A DNA stretch of 64,000 nucleotides from Cyanobium sp. Cruz-8D1 (lineage in GTDB: Bacteria; Cyanobacteriota; Cyanobacteriia; PCC-6307; Cyanobiaceae), in contig NZ_JAGQCD010000012.1 of NCBI RefSeq assembly GCF_024345975.1, positions 1 through 64,000 on the forward strand, written 5' to 3'. The notes under the pieces were generated by a model. The model had not been told where the DNA came from, ran no database searches, and saw only the letters and a program-made list of their open reading frames with translations. The stretch's first letter is position 1. Each line of letters opens with the position of its first letter. The position numbers and the translations under genes were made by a program. Positions 10,857-18,439 of the stretch are shown here, piece by piece.

Positions 10857-11769
10857 CCCCGATGTCCTCGGCCTGATCCCCCAACGTGATGATCCCGCCG
10901 GAGATCAGACGGCCGCCGAGGACCTCGGCCCGAGCGGCGATCGGCTCCAGATCGGCCACCCTCAGGCGCAGCTGCCAGTGGGCCAGGTCCTGGGGACCGT
11001 GGTCGGCCGGCATCGGCCGGCCACCGGTGGGCTGGCGGTAGTCGAGGCCTTCCACCCCGGCGCCCTTGGGGCAGCGGTGGCCGGTGATGTGCACCCGGGT
11101 TCCCGCCAGACCATCGAGGCCATCCTGCTCCGAACCGCTGTTGACGCCGTCCCCTCCGGCGGTAAGGCCCAGGAGCTCGCGGTAGAAGCGGCCGCTGGCG
11201 GCGGTGTCGGCGATGCCGATGGCGCTGTGGTCGAGGCCCAGCAGCGGCCCGGGCGCGCCAACGTGCCAGCGGGCCTCCCCCTTGTCCGGCGGGAACTGCA
11301 GCAGCTCCAGCGGATGACCCTCCGGATCGCGGAACTTGTAGGCGACGATGCCGGCGGCGGCCGTGTTCCAGTCCGGCAGCCGCTGGGGCGCCGTGGAGAT
11401 CGGCGTGATCCGCCCGGCCGCAAAGGCTGGCTGCAGCAGGGCCAGGGCCGCCGCCATGTCGGTCACCACCAGGCAGCCATGCTGGAACCAGCGGTCGTTG
11501 CTGCAGGAATCGGCCGGGACCGGCCGGCCAGGCCGGGTGCCGGCGGGAAGCTTGAGCACCTCGGTGAGCTCCAGCACCTCCGCACCGATCGCCAGCCGCA
11601 GCCGCTTGAGGCGGGCGCCCGGCAGGCCCACAAGGGTGGTGTAGGGGCCGCCCTCCAGCACCACGGCCTCCCCCAGGCGCCGGAAGCCCAGGCAGGTCTC
11701 GAAAAAGGCAGCGCTGGCTTCGGCATCGGCACTGGTGAAGCCGAGGCTCTCGATATGGGGAAGGGTCAT
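10795..11769 (-). CDS. VOC superfamily protein with two glyoxalase-like domains
   Basis: Two VOC modules span 324 residues. The first begins IESLGFTSADAEASAAFFE and reaches FRDPEGHPLELLQFP near residue 160. The second begins LLGLDHSAIGIADTAAS and ends LQLADPDGHRLQLLQG. Metal-ligand-like His and Glu occur in both (for example HPLELLQ). The family includes glyoxalases, dioxygenases and isomerases, so the substrate is unknown. The start overlaps the stop of the upstream GlcG-like gene by four bases (ATGA), implying translational coupling. The 3' end overlaps glgX on the other strand. Confidence 0.82.
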   Translation of the reverse strand: MTLPHIESLGFTSADAEASAAFFETCLGFRRLGEAVVLEGGPYTTLVGLPGARLKRLRLAIGAEVLELTEVLKLPAGTRPGRPVPADSCSNDRWFQHGCLVVTDMAAALALLQPAFAAGRITPISTAPQRLPDWNTAAAGIVAYKFRDPEGHPLELLQFPPDKGEARWHVGAPGPLLGLDHSAIGIADTAASGRFYRELLGLTAGGDGVNSGSEQDGLDGLAGTRVHITGHRCPKGAGVEGLDYRQPTGGRPMPADHGPQDLAHWQLRLRVADLEPIAARAEVLGGRLISGGIITLGDQAEDIGASRALQLADPDGHRLQLLQG

Positions 11770-12182
11770 GACAGGGCCGCGGCACCAGCAGCAGCAATGG
11801 CACTGTCCACATCGGGAGTCATGCCGGAAACACCGACAGCGCCCAGGCAGACGCCTTGGTGCATCAGAGGCAGACCACCGGCCATCGCCAGGGTCGGCAC
11901 ACCCATGGCGCCAGAGAGCTGCATCAAGGCGGGCCGCTCGCCATTGATCGCCGCCTCCATCGCCTCGGTGGGCTTGCCATTGAGGGCAGCCATGCGGGCC
12001 TTGGCCAGGGCAGCCTCGACGCTGGCGGGGCTGGCCCCATCGCGTCGCTCCAGCAGCAGCGGGTGGCCACCGGAATCAACGACCGCGAGACTCACCACGG
12101 CACCGCGGCGATCGGCTTCCGCCTGAGCCGCGATGACAATGACTCGACAATCGTCGAGCTCCAACAGAGAAATCTGGCGCAT
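11766..12182 (-). CDS. GlcG/HbpS family protein
   Basis: This 138-residue protein matches the GlcG/HbpS (DUF336) family: AVVSLAVVDSGGHPLLLERRDGA, then KARMAALNGKPTEAM, and the GGLPLMHQGVCLGAVGVSG core with a C-terminal alanine-rich helix. The strings above are partial quotations of a continuous domain. I start it at ATG 12182 (MRQISLLEL) because the open frame upstream is a GC-rich shadow. Family members bind heme or cobalamin, or accompany glycolate or diol operons, but the role here is unknown. It overlaps the downstream VOC gene by four bases and follows the Nif11-like gene. Confidence 0.82.
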   Translation of the reverse strand: MRQISLLELDDCRVIVIAAQAEADRRGAVVSLAVVDSGGHPLLLERRDGASPASVEAALAKARMAALNGKPTEAMEAAINGERPALMQLSGAMGVPTLAMAGGLPLMHQGVCLGAVGVSGMTPDVDSAIAAAGAAALS

Positions 12183-12211
12183 GGGGGGCCCTGGCTGACG
12201 ACCAGCCTGGC

Positions 12212-12469
12212 TCAGGCCCAGACGATGCGCATCAACCAGAGATGCCCCTCCAGCTCCACCCCAGCGGCGGCGGCGGCCAGATCCTCCTCGCCCAGGCGCA
12301 GCGTCGCCTCCGCCTGATGGCGCACCAGGTCGACTCCGGTGAAGCGGTGGCCACAGTCCTGGCCAAGCGCGGCAATCGCATCGAGATTGGGGCAGGCCTG
12401 CAGCTGCTGCAGAAGGGCCGGGTCGGCTTTCGCCTGGGCCAGGAAGGATTCGAGCTGGGGATTGGCCAT
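12212..12469 (-). CDS. Nif11-family small protein (orphan leader-peptide-like)
   Basis: This 85-residue protein has the Nif11 leader pattern: MANPQLESFLAQAKADPALL, then LQACPNLDAIAALGQDCGHRF, and a helix ending GEEDLAAAAAGV. Those Nif11 positions (FL, D-L, IA-G-G--F, the acidic ELxxVAGG-like end) are recognisable. The usual Gly-Gly cleavage site is degraded to AAGV. The short C-terminal part (ELEGHLWLMRIVWA) has no Cys, Ser or Thr, so a lanthipeptide core is unlikely. Nif11 domains are best known as leaders of ribosomal peptides and also occur as orphans. No modification enzyme is adjacent. ATG 12469 is chosen because the domain starts there. Confidence 0.7.
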   Translation of the reverse strand: MANPQLESFLAQAKADPALLQQLQACPNLDAIAALGQDCGHRFTGVDLVRHQAEATLRLGEEDLAAAAAGVELEGHLWLMRIVWA

Positions 12470-12554
12470 GGGATGGATGGGGCGAAGAGGAAAGGTCAGG
12501 TTGAAGCAGGATCCTGAGCACAACCGTTACCGACACGCCGTAGGAGACGAGGTC

Positions 12555-13484
12555 TCAGGGACGCTGGACTCCGCGGGTGTTGGTGAACAGGGCATAGAGA
12601 CTGGTTGAGGCGCAGAGAAACAGGCGGCTATGAAAGCGATCGCCGAAACAGAGATTCGAGACGCGCTTCGGCACCAGCACCTTGCCCAGCAAGGTGCCAT
12701 CGGGATCGACACAGTGCACACCATCGGCGGCACCACACCAGAGATTGCCGTGTTCATCCACCCGGAAACCATCGGCCCAGCCTGGGGTGATCTTGTGGAA
12801 TATCGCGCCACCGGAGATCGTCAGGCCGTCCTCGCTGACATCAAAGGCGCGGATGTACTGCCGGGGATCGGCCGCACCCGGAGCCCCGGATTCGGCCACA
12901 TAGAGCTTGCGCTCATCCGGCGAAAAAGCCAGACCGTTCGGGCCGTCGAAGTCGGAAGCCATGCGCCGCAATTCGCCACTGGCCGGATCAAGACGATAGA
13001 GAGCGACGGGCTGCTCGGAAAGCTGACGGCCGCCCTCATAGTCATTGACCAATCCGTAGAGCGGATCGCTGAACCAGATGCTGCCATCGCTCTTCACCAC
13101 CACGTCGTTGGGGGAATTGAGCCGTTTGCCATCGGCATGGCTCACCAGGATGGTGGTGGTACCGTCGTGCTCCAGGCGGGTGAGGCAGCGGCTGCGGTGA
13201 TGGCAGGTGATCAGGCGCCCCTGCCGGTCGCGGGTCTGACCATTGCCGTAGTCGGAGGATTCTCGGAAGACGGTGACGCCATGACGTTCGCTCCAACGCA
13301 TGGTGCGGTTGTTGGGTATGTCACTGAACAGCAGACACTGGTGGTCCCCGAACCACATCGGCCCTTCCAGCCAGCGGAAACCCTCACCAAGCAACTCCAG
13401 CTCGGCGTTGAACAGAATCAGACCGTCAAAGCGCGGGTCGTAACTTTCAGTGCAGGGAGAGGGAGCGTGCACAGGAGTTGTCAT
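12555..13484 (-). CDS. SMP-30/gluconolactonase family protein
   Basis: This 309-residue six-bladed propeller protein has the lactonase hallmarks. EGPMWFGDHQCLLFSDIPNN carries the metal-ligand Glu near residue 40. NSPNDVVVKSDGSIWFSDP carries the ligand Asn. FDGPNGLAFSPDERKLYVAE and PGWADGFRVDEHGNLWCG carry the second Asn and the Asp. It should hydrolyse a sugar lactone, such as the product of a sugar dehydrogenase. No signal peptide is evident. ATG 13484 is chosen over a longer Pro-rich extension. The location near an SDR and two GMC oxidoreductases fits a sugar-oxidation role, which is inference. Confidence 0.85.
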   Translation of the reverse strand: MTTPVHAPSPCTESYDPRFDGLILFNAELELLGEGFRWLEGPMWFGDHQCLLFSDIPNNRTMRWSERHGVTVFRESSDYGNGQTRDRQGRLITCHHRSRCLTRLEHDGTTTILVSHADGKRLNSPNDVVVKSDGSIWFSDPLYGLVNDYEGGRQLSEQPVALYRLDPASGELRRMASDFDGPNGLAFSPDERKLYVAESGAPGAADPRQYIRAFDVSEDGLTISGGAIFHKITPGWADGFRVDEHGNLWCGAADGVHCVDPDGTLLGKVLVPKRVSNLCFGDRFHSRLFLCASTSLYALFTNTRGVQRP

Positions 13485-13521
13485 GCGGTGAGGCCCAACA
13501 GCAGGGGCCAGGCCTGGGGAT

Positions 13522-13989
13522 TCAGGAAAAGCTGCCGGGCAGGGCAGCCCGCCAGGCATCGTCGTTGCGCTGCAGGATCAACTGCAGACAGGGCACCTCG
13601 CCCACTTGACCGGAAAGATGGCCGATCCGGCCCTGCTGATCGACCACGCAGTTCTGGTCACCACCAAAGGAAAAATCGCCGGGGCCGAACACCTGGCGCT
13701 GGCCATCCATGCTTTCCACGTACCAGCTGCCGCGCAGCACCACGATCCACTTCGGCACGTGATTCATATGCCAGCTGGCACTCCAGCCCGGCGGCAGCTC
13801 GGTGAGGAAGGCATTGCCGTCCTTGAACAGATCGAGACTCCACTGGGGTGAATCGCCGGGCCCCAGCACCCCCATGGCAAAGCCGGGGAGCTGGCACCAG
13901 GTCTGGCGGCTGACGCCAGCCTCATCGGTCCAAAGATGCCAGTAGCCCAGGGGAGCTGGCGCTGGAGGGTTGGTGGTGGGATCCGTCAT
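13522..13989 (-). CDS. cupin-like protein of unknown function
   Basis: This 155-residue protein has a single cupin-like barrel with LPPGWSASWHMNHVPKWIVV and LRGSWYVESMDGQRQVFGPG, followed by GDFSFGGDQNCVV. The first motif supplies His residues and the second the G-x-P-G turn. Tryptophans are frequent. It resembles proteins annotated as cupin domain-containing and probably binds a metal or a small carboxylate. ATG 13989 begins MTDPTTNPPAPAPLGYWHLW. It lies between the RidA gene and the lactonase in a leftward run with short gaps, so they probably share a transcript. Confidence 0.65.
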   Translation of the reverse strand: MTDPTTNPPAPAPLGYWHLWTDEAGVSRQTWCQLPGFAMGVLGPGDSPQWSLDLFKDGNAFLTELPPGWSASWHMNHVPKWIVVLRGSWYVESMDGQRQVFGPGDFSFGGDQNCVVDQQGRIGHLSGQVGEVPCLQLILQRNDDAWRAALPGSFS

Positions 13990-14014
13990 CGAGCAAGGGG
14001 GGAGATGAAGGGCT

Positions 14015-14443
14015 TCAGGGCTGATCCTTGACGGCGATGCCGGAGATTTCGAGCTGAATCCCGAGCACCAGGGCGGAGACCTCGACCACGGCACGGGAGG
14101 GGTAGTTCAACGGATCGGTGAAGAACTCCTGCCACACCGCATCGACCGTGTCGAGCGTATTGATGTCGGTGAGATAGATGACGGCGCTGACCACATCGCG
14201 GCTGCTGCAACCAGCCGCCTCGAGCACGGCGACGAAATTCCGCAGGGTCTGGCGGGCCTCGAGGGTGATGTCGCCATCACCCACCTTGTTGCCGCTGCTG
14301 GGATCGACGGGCAGCTGACCCGTGATGAAGACCATCTGGCCCACCTGGAAACCCTGGCTGTAGGAGGCCACCGGCTTCGGAAAGCGGTCACTGTGGAGAC
14401 CTCGACGCGGTGTCGTGCTGAACGGCGCGAGTTCTGGCGACAT
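14015..14443 (-). CDS. ridA: RidA family enamine/imine deaminase
   Basis: This 142-residue protein has the RidA fold signatures: PVASYSQGFQVGQMVFITGQ, TLRNFVAVLEAAGCSSRDVV, and the catalytic-Arg segment YPSRAVVEVSAL near residue 118. The final GIQLEISGIAV is also typical. RidA hydrolyses reactive enamines and imines from PLP enzymes. The coding strand has a run of 24 C immediately before the ATG at 14443, so no Shine-Dalgarno sequence can exist in the usual place. Translation must be SD-independent, or the tract length must matter. Confidence 0.88.
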   Translation of the reverse strand: MSPELAPFSTTPRRGLHSDRFPKPVASYSQGFQVGQMVFITGQLPVDPSSGNKVGDGDITLEARQTLRNFVAVLEAAGCSSRDVVSAVIYLTDINTLDTVDAVWQEFFTDPLNYPSRAVVEVSALVLGIQLEISGIAVKDQP

Positions 14444-14467
14444 GGGGGGGGGGGGGGGGGGGGGGGG
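14444..14467. repeat. 24-base G homopolymer (C24 on the ridA coding strand)
   Basis: A pure run of 24 G on the plus strand abuts the ATG of ridA on the opposite strand. It lies between two divergent genes. Such runs slip during replication and are also hard to sequence, so the recorded length should be treated as approximate. Confidence 0.95.
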
Positions 14468-14599
14468 AGGGCAGAGAATCTGGCAACACCGTAGTCAGCC
14501 TTAGCGATCTGTCAGCCGGGATCTGATCTGCCGTCCGCGGGGGTCGTGTCTAGGGTCGGGGCTCTCCAACGGACCTGCGACCCCCGTCGCCCCATCCCG

Positions 14600-15406
14600 A
14601 TGACGAGCTCCAACCCCCTGGCCGGCCAAGCCCTCTCCACCCTGCTGCAAGGCAAGGTGGCCATCGTCACCGGTGGCAACAGCGGTATCGGTAAATCCAT
14701 CGTTGAGTATCTGGCGGAACTCGGCGCCAAGGTGGTGATCGACTACCGCTCCCATCCGGAGGCTACCGAGGAACTGGAGCGCGAAATCGGCGCCTACGGA
14801 GGCTGCAGCTTCGGCGTTCAGGCCGATGTGGGCAAGCTCGATGACCTGCAGCGCCTCGTCGATGCCACCGTGGCGAAATATGGCCGCCTCGATGTGATGG
14901 TCAACAACGCCGGCATCGAGACCCGCACGTCGATCCTTACCACCACACCGGACAACTTCGACAAGGTTCTGGATGTCAATCTGCGCGGTGTTTTCTTCGC
15001 CACCCAGTTCGCCGCCAAGCAGATGATTGCCCAGGGGGGCGGCGGCCGCATCATCAACATCTCCTCGGTGCACGAAGACTGGCCGATGCCCGACAACACC
15101 CCCTACTGCTGCGCCAAAGGCGGCGTGCGCATGCTCACCCGCACCGCGGCGCTCGAGCTGGCACCCCACGGCATCACGATCGTCAACGTCGGCCCCGGCG
15201 CCGTGGCCACACCGATCAACGACTCCACCATGAACAATCCCGAGCTGCTGGCCAAGCTCAATGCCGCCATCCCCATGGGCCGCATGGCCCAGCCGGAGGA
15301 GATCGCCAAGGTGGTGGGCTTCCTGGCCAGCGACGCCGCCAGCTACATCACCGCCACCACGATCTTCGCCGATGGTGGCCTGATGCACAGCAGCCCCGGT
15401 CTCTGA
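14600..15406 (+). CDS. short-chain dehydrogenase (glucose 1-dehydrogenase-like)
   Basis: This 268-residue classical SDR has the cofactor motif TGGNSGIGKSIVEYL, the NNAG motif (VMVNNAGIETRTSI), the catalytic Ser in IINISSVHEDWPM and the YCCAKGG Tyr-Lys pair. The C-terminal PEEIAKVVGFLASDAASYIT is typical of the glucose 1-dehydrogenase-like group. It uses NAD(P) to oxidise a hydroxyl; the substrate is unproven. The start at ATG 14600 (MTSSNPLAG) is preferred to an upstream Arg-rich extension. It diverges from the RidA-lactonase run and converges on the NDH-2-like gene. Confidence 0.87.
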   Translation: MTSSNPLAGQALSTLLQGKVAIVTGGNSGIGKSIVEYLAELGAKVVIDYRSHPEATEELEREIGAYGGCSFGVQADVGKLDDLQRLVDATVAKYGRLDVMVNNAGIETRTSILTTTPDNFDKVLDVNLRGVFFATQFAAKQMIAQGGGGRIINISSVHEDWPMPDNTPYCCAKGGVRMLTRTAALELAPHGITIVNVGPGAVATPINDSTMNNPELLAKLNAAIPMGRMAQPEEIAKVVGFLASDAASYITATTIFADGGLMHSSPGL

Positions 15407-15410
15407 GCCT

Positions 15411-16838
15411 TCAGGCCGCCGCCGGCTGCTCTGCTGCTTCGGGAGCGGGATCCTCCGCCCGTTCCGCCCGCTCCAGGCCCACCTCCACACCCATGTGCTG
15501 ATCGATCCGGCCGGTGATCAGCAGGCTGGCCCGCTGCTGGGTGGCGATCACCCACAGCCACTTCGTCAGCAGGGTGAGGCGGTTCTCGTTGGCGGGCATG
15601 AAGGCGAGGTGGGCCAGACCCCAGAGCAGCCAGCCCAGCGGCCCGGTGACCTTGAGGCCCCGCAGGTCGGCCACGGCGCAGAGGGGACCGATCACGGCCA
15701 TGCTGCCGAAGTCGAACCAGCGGAAGGGGGCCTGGCGCTGCCCCCCCAGCTGGGCCAGCAGATCCTGGGCCACCCAGCCGCCCATCTGCACCGCCGGCCC
15801 GGCCATGCCCGGCAGGGGCTTGCCATCGACCGTATGGGAATAGGAGCAGAGATCGCCCACCACCCGGATCTCGGGATGGCCGGCAATCGAGAAGTCCGGC
15901 TCCACCACCACCCGCCCGCCGCGATCGACCGCGCAACCGGTGCGCTCCGCCAGCAGCTTGCCGAGATGGGAGGCCCGCACCCCGGCACTCCAGCAGATGG
16001 TGGCCGCCTCCAGCACCCGCTCGCCGGGGGTTCCCGGTGCCGGTGCCTTGAAGGCCACGGTGAGGCGACCCGCTTCGATGCTCTGCACCCGGCCACCCAG
16101 CACCAGCTCGACGCCGCGGGCTCGCAGATAAGCAGCGGCCGCCTCCGACAACTCCGGATCCATGGCCCGCAACAACCGATCACCGGGATCCACGAGCAGC
16201 ACGCGGCAGAGCTCCGGATCCAGCTGGCGGAAGTCGCGTGCTGCCGCGTGGCGCATCAGCTCGTTGATCGATCCGGCCAGCTCGCAGCCGGAGGGGCCGC
16301 CGCCGACCACCACCACCGACTGCAGGAAGCGACAGCGTTCAGGGTCCGGTGTCTGCTCGGCCTCCTCCAGGGCCGCCAGCACCCGGCGCCGGATCTCGTC
16401 GGCGTGCTCGAGGATTTTCATCGGTGGCGCCAGTTCGCGCCACTCCTCGTGGCCGAAGTAGGTGCTCCCCGAACCGGTGGCCAGGATCAGGCTGTCGTAG
16501 CGCAGGCGGCGATCGTTGAACACCACCTCCTGAGCGGTGGCGTCGAGATCGCTCACCTCACCAAGCAACACCTGCACGTTGGCGGCCTTGGCCAGCAACA
16601 GCCGCAGGGGCGTGGCCACATCGGCCTCGGACACCAGGCCGGAGGCCACCTGATACAGAAGGGGCTGAAAAAGGTTGAAATTCCGTTTATCCACCAGCGT
16701 GACCCGCACCGGCTGGCCCGCCAGCCGATGGGCCGCTTTGAGGCCCGCAAAGCCTCCCCCCACGATCACAACATGGGGCCAGCTCTTCATCACGGCCTCG
16801 CTCGGCTCCAGCTCAAGGAAGAAGCGTTCCTTTGGCAT
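15411..16838 (-). CDS. type II NADH dehydrogenase-like FAD oxidoreductase (Ndb family)
   Basis: This 475-residue flavoprotein has two Rossmann motifs: VVIVGGGFAGLKAAHRL for FAD (near residue 23) and VVVVGGGPSGCELAGSI for NAD(P)H (near residue 175). Between them is LILATGSGSTYFGHEEW, and later IRVVGDLCSYS. The C-terminal part has WLLWGLAHLAFMPANENRL and a hydrophobic helix, consistent with peripheral membrane attachment as in NDH-2. It would pass electrons from NAD(P)H to quinone without pumping protons. The acidic Ala/Glu/Pro tail is probably disordered. A start at the internal ATG of MKSWPHVV is also possible. Confidence 0.88.
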   Translation of the reverse strand: MPKERFFLELEPSEAVMKSWPHVVIVGGGFAGLKAAHRLAGQPVRVTLVDKRNFNLFQPLLYQVASGLVSEADVATPLRLLLAKAANVQVLLGEVSDLDATAQEVVFNDRRLRYDSLILATGSGSTYFGHEEWRELAPPMKILEHADEIRRRVLAALEEAEQTPDPERCRFLQSVVVVGGGPSGCELAGSINELMRHAAARDFRQLDPELCRVLLVDPGDRLLRAMDPELSEAAAAYLRARGVELVLGGRVQSIEAGRLTVAFKAPAPGTPGERVLEAATICWSAGVRASHLGKLLAERTGCAVDRGGRVVVEPDFSIAGHPEIRVVGDLCSYSHTVDGKPLPGMAGPAVQMGGWVAQDLLAQLGGQRQAPFRWFDFGSMAVIGPLCAVADLRGLKVTGPLGWLLWGLAHLAFMPANENRLTLLTKWLWVIATQQRASLLITGRIDQHMGVEVGLERAERAEDPAPEAAEQPAAA

Positions 16839-16936
16839 CGATGCGCCTCGCAGGATGTCTGAAAGGTAGGGGGCAATCTCCCGGTCGGGGAGCGCTGTGC
16901 TGCCAGGATGCAGAGTCCCTCACCCGCTGGCTGCCC

Positions 16937-17191
16937 GTGTCGCACTCCGCCCTGCAGGCTTTCCTCAGCAGCGCCGCCGCCGATGGGCAGCTGCGCCAGA
17001 AGCTCCAGGCCGCCGCCGGTGTCGATGACATCGTCGAGCTCGCCGGCAGCCACGGCCACGACTTCAGCAAGGCCACCCTGCTCAAGGCCCATGCCGCCGC
17101 CATCGGCAGCGCCCCGGACCATAAGCTGGAAGCGATCAACAGCTGGGGCGATGCCCTGATGCAGGCCTTCGGTGCCAGCGACAAGGATTGA
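16937..17191 (+). CDS. Nif11-family small protein (second orphan copy)
   Basis: From a GTG at 16937 this frame encodes 84 residues with the Nif11 pattern: HSALQAFLSSAAADGQLRQK, then AGVDDIVELAGSHGHDFSK and a C-terminal helix. It lacks a Gly-Gly site and has no Cys, so it does not look like a standard modified-peptide precursor. The open frame extends upstream to 16832, but that part would overlap the start of the divergent NDH-2-like gene and has no domain character. The start is therefore uncertain. It lies about 115 bases before the DUF2231-oxidase operon. Confidence 0.62.
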   Translation: MSHSALQAFLSSAAADGQLRQKLQAAAGVDDIVELAGSHGHDFSKATLLKAHAAAIGSAPDHKLEAINSWGDALMQAFGASDKD

Positions 17192-17306
17192 CGATGGCTG
17201 TCACGCCATGTCTGGATATCACCATAATCCTGTAGCAAAAGCTCACAGTCCCTGGGCAGCTGCCTGGGCCTGGGCAAGGTGAAGGTCCCACCATGGCCGG
17301 TGCCCG

Positions 17307-17804
17307 ATGCAGCAACTGCTGCCAGCCCTCAATGATCACAACCTGCCCTGGATGGACACCCTCCATCCGATCGTGGTCCACTTCGTCATCGCCATGGCGG
17401 TGATCAGCGTGATCTTCGATCTGATCGGCGTTGTGATGCGGCGACCGAATCTGTTTGAAGTCAGCTTCTGGAACCTGCTATTCGCCACGGGGGCCATCTT
17501 CGTGGCGATCATCTTCGGTCAGGTGGAGGCCGGCCTGGCCGATCCCTACGGCGGCTCGCGCACGATCCTCAACCTGCACAGCACCCTGGGCTGGTCGTTG
17601 GCCGGCATCCTCTCGGTGCTCACCGGCTGGCGCTACGTGCTGCGCAACCGGGACCCCGAGACGCTGCCCCTGCCCTTCCTGGCGGCGGGTGGGGTGCTGG
17701 CCGCGCTTGTGGCGGTGCAGGTCACCCTTGGCAACCAGCTGATCTGGATCTACGGCCTGCACACGGTGCCGGTGGTGGCCGCCGGCCGTGCCGGGCTGAT
17801 CTGA
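17307..17804 (+). CDS. DUF2231 membrane protein (first of pair)
   Basis: This 165-residue protein has four hydrophobic segments and the DUF2231 opening LHPIVVHFVIAMAVISVIFD, with a conserved HP and VHF. Later LNLHSTLGWSLAGILSVL and IYGLHTVPVVA contribute more His residues, which could bind heme. The function is unknown; such proteins often sit beside respiratory or cytochrome genes. Its stop overlaps the start of the second DUF2231 gene (TGATG), and the pair leads directly into the oxidase genes, so they are probably assembly or electron-transfer partners. That role is inference. Confidence 0.82.
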   Translation: MQQLLPALNDHNLPWMDTLHPIVVHFVIAMAVISVIFDLIGVVMRRPNLFEVSFWNLLFATGAIFVAIIFGQVEAGLADPYGGSRTILNLHSTLGWSLAGILSVLTGWRYVLRNRDPETLPLPFLAAGGVLAALVAVQVTLGNQLIWIYGLHTVPVVAAGRAGLI

Positions 17805-18427
17805 TGGCCTTCCCCCTGCCCCAGGCCGAGGCGCCGATCAACCAGCTGGGCGATTGGCTGGGTCCCAACGACCTGCCCTACAGCCTGCCGATCCATCCCA
17901 GCCTGGTTCATTTCACGATCGGGTTGTTCGTGATCGCCATCGCCTTCGACATCGTCGGCGCCCTGTATCCGATCGAAAAGCGGGTGTTCCGCTTCCTGGC
18001 CCTGCCGATCACCCGGGCCGGCTTCCATGACGTGGGCTGGTACAACCTGCTGGCCTGCGCCATCGTCAGCTTCTTCACCGTGGCGGCCGGCTTCTTCGAG
18101 ATGTTGCTGGCGGTGCCGCTTCCCGGTGTCACCAGCAGCATCGGCCTGCAGAGCATGGAAACCATGCTCTGGCATGGCGTCGGTGGGGTGGCGATCCTGC
18201 TGGCGATCATCGCCATGACCGTCTGGCGCGGTTACCAGCGCTTTCTCTGGCGCCGCGACATGGGCCGCCAGGTGCAGTGGCTCTACCTGCTGGTGGGACT
18301 CGGCCTGTTCCTGGTGATCGGCCTTCACGGCACCCTCGGCGCCGAGCTGGCGGCCGAATTCGGCGTCCACATCACCGCCGACCAGCTCCTGGCCAGCGGA
18401 GCTGATCTCCGCTCCGCCCTTCCCTAG
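17804..18427 (+). CDS. DUF2231 membrane protein (second of pair)
   Basis: This 207-residue protein also has the DUF2231 core: LPIHPSLVHFTIGLFVIAIA, then membrane segments around LLACAIVSFFTVAAGFFEM, METMLWHGVGGVAILLAII and LYLLVGLGLFLVIGLHG. Several His residues lie in or near the membrane segments (HPSLVHF, WHGV, GLHG), in a layout similar to the preceding paralogue. The start codon overlaps the previous stop by one base, and the oxidase subunit II gene begins 12 bases after its stop. The role is unknown, possibly a heme-binding partner of the quinol oxidase. Confidence 0.82.
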   Translation: MAFPLPQAEAPINQLGDWLGPNDLPYSLPIHPSLVHFTIGLFVIAIAFDIVGALYPIEKRVFRFLALPITRAGFHDVGWYNLLACAIVSFFTVAAGFFEMLLAVPLPGVTSSIGLQSMETMLWHGVGGVAILLAIIAMTVWRGYQRFLWRRDMGRQVQWLYLLVGLGLFLVIGLHGTLGAELAAEFGVHITADQLLASGADLRSALP

Positions 18428-18439
18428 GGCCCCCTCCCC

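Noticed and set aside
17192-17306. Possible tRNA in the gap before the DUF2231 genes
   Set aside because: No acceptor stem, T-loop (GTTCRANNC) or cloverleaf could be found on either strand.
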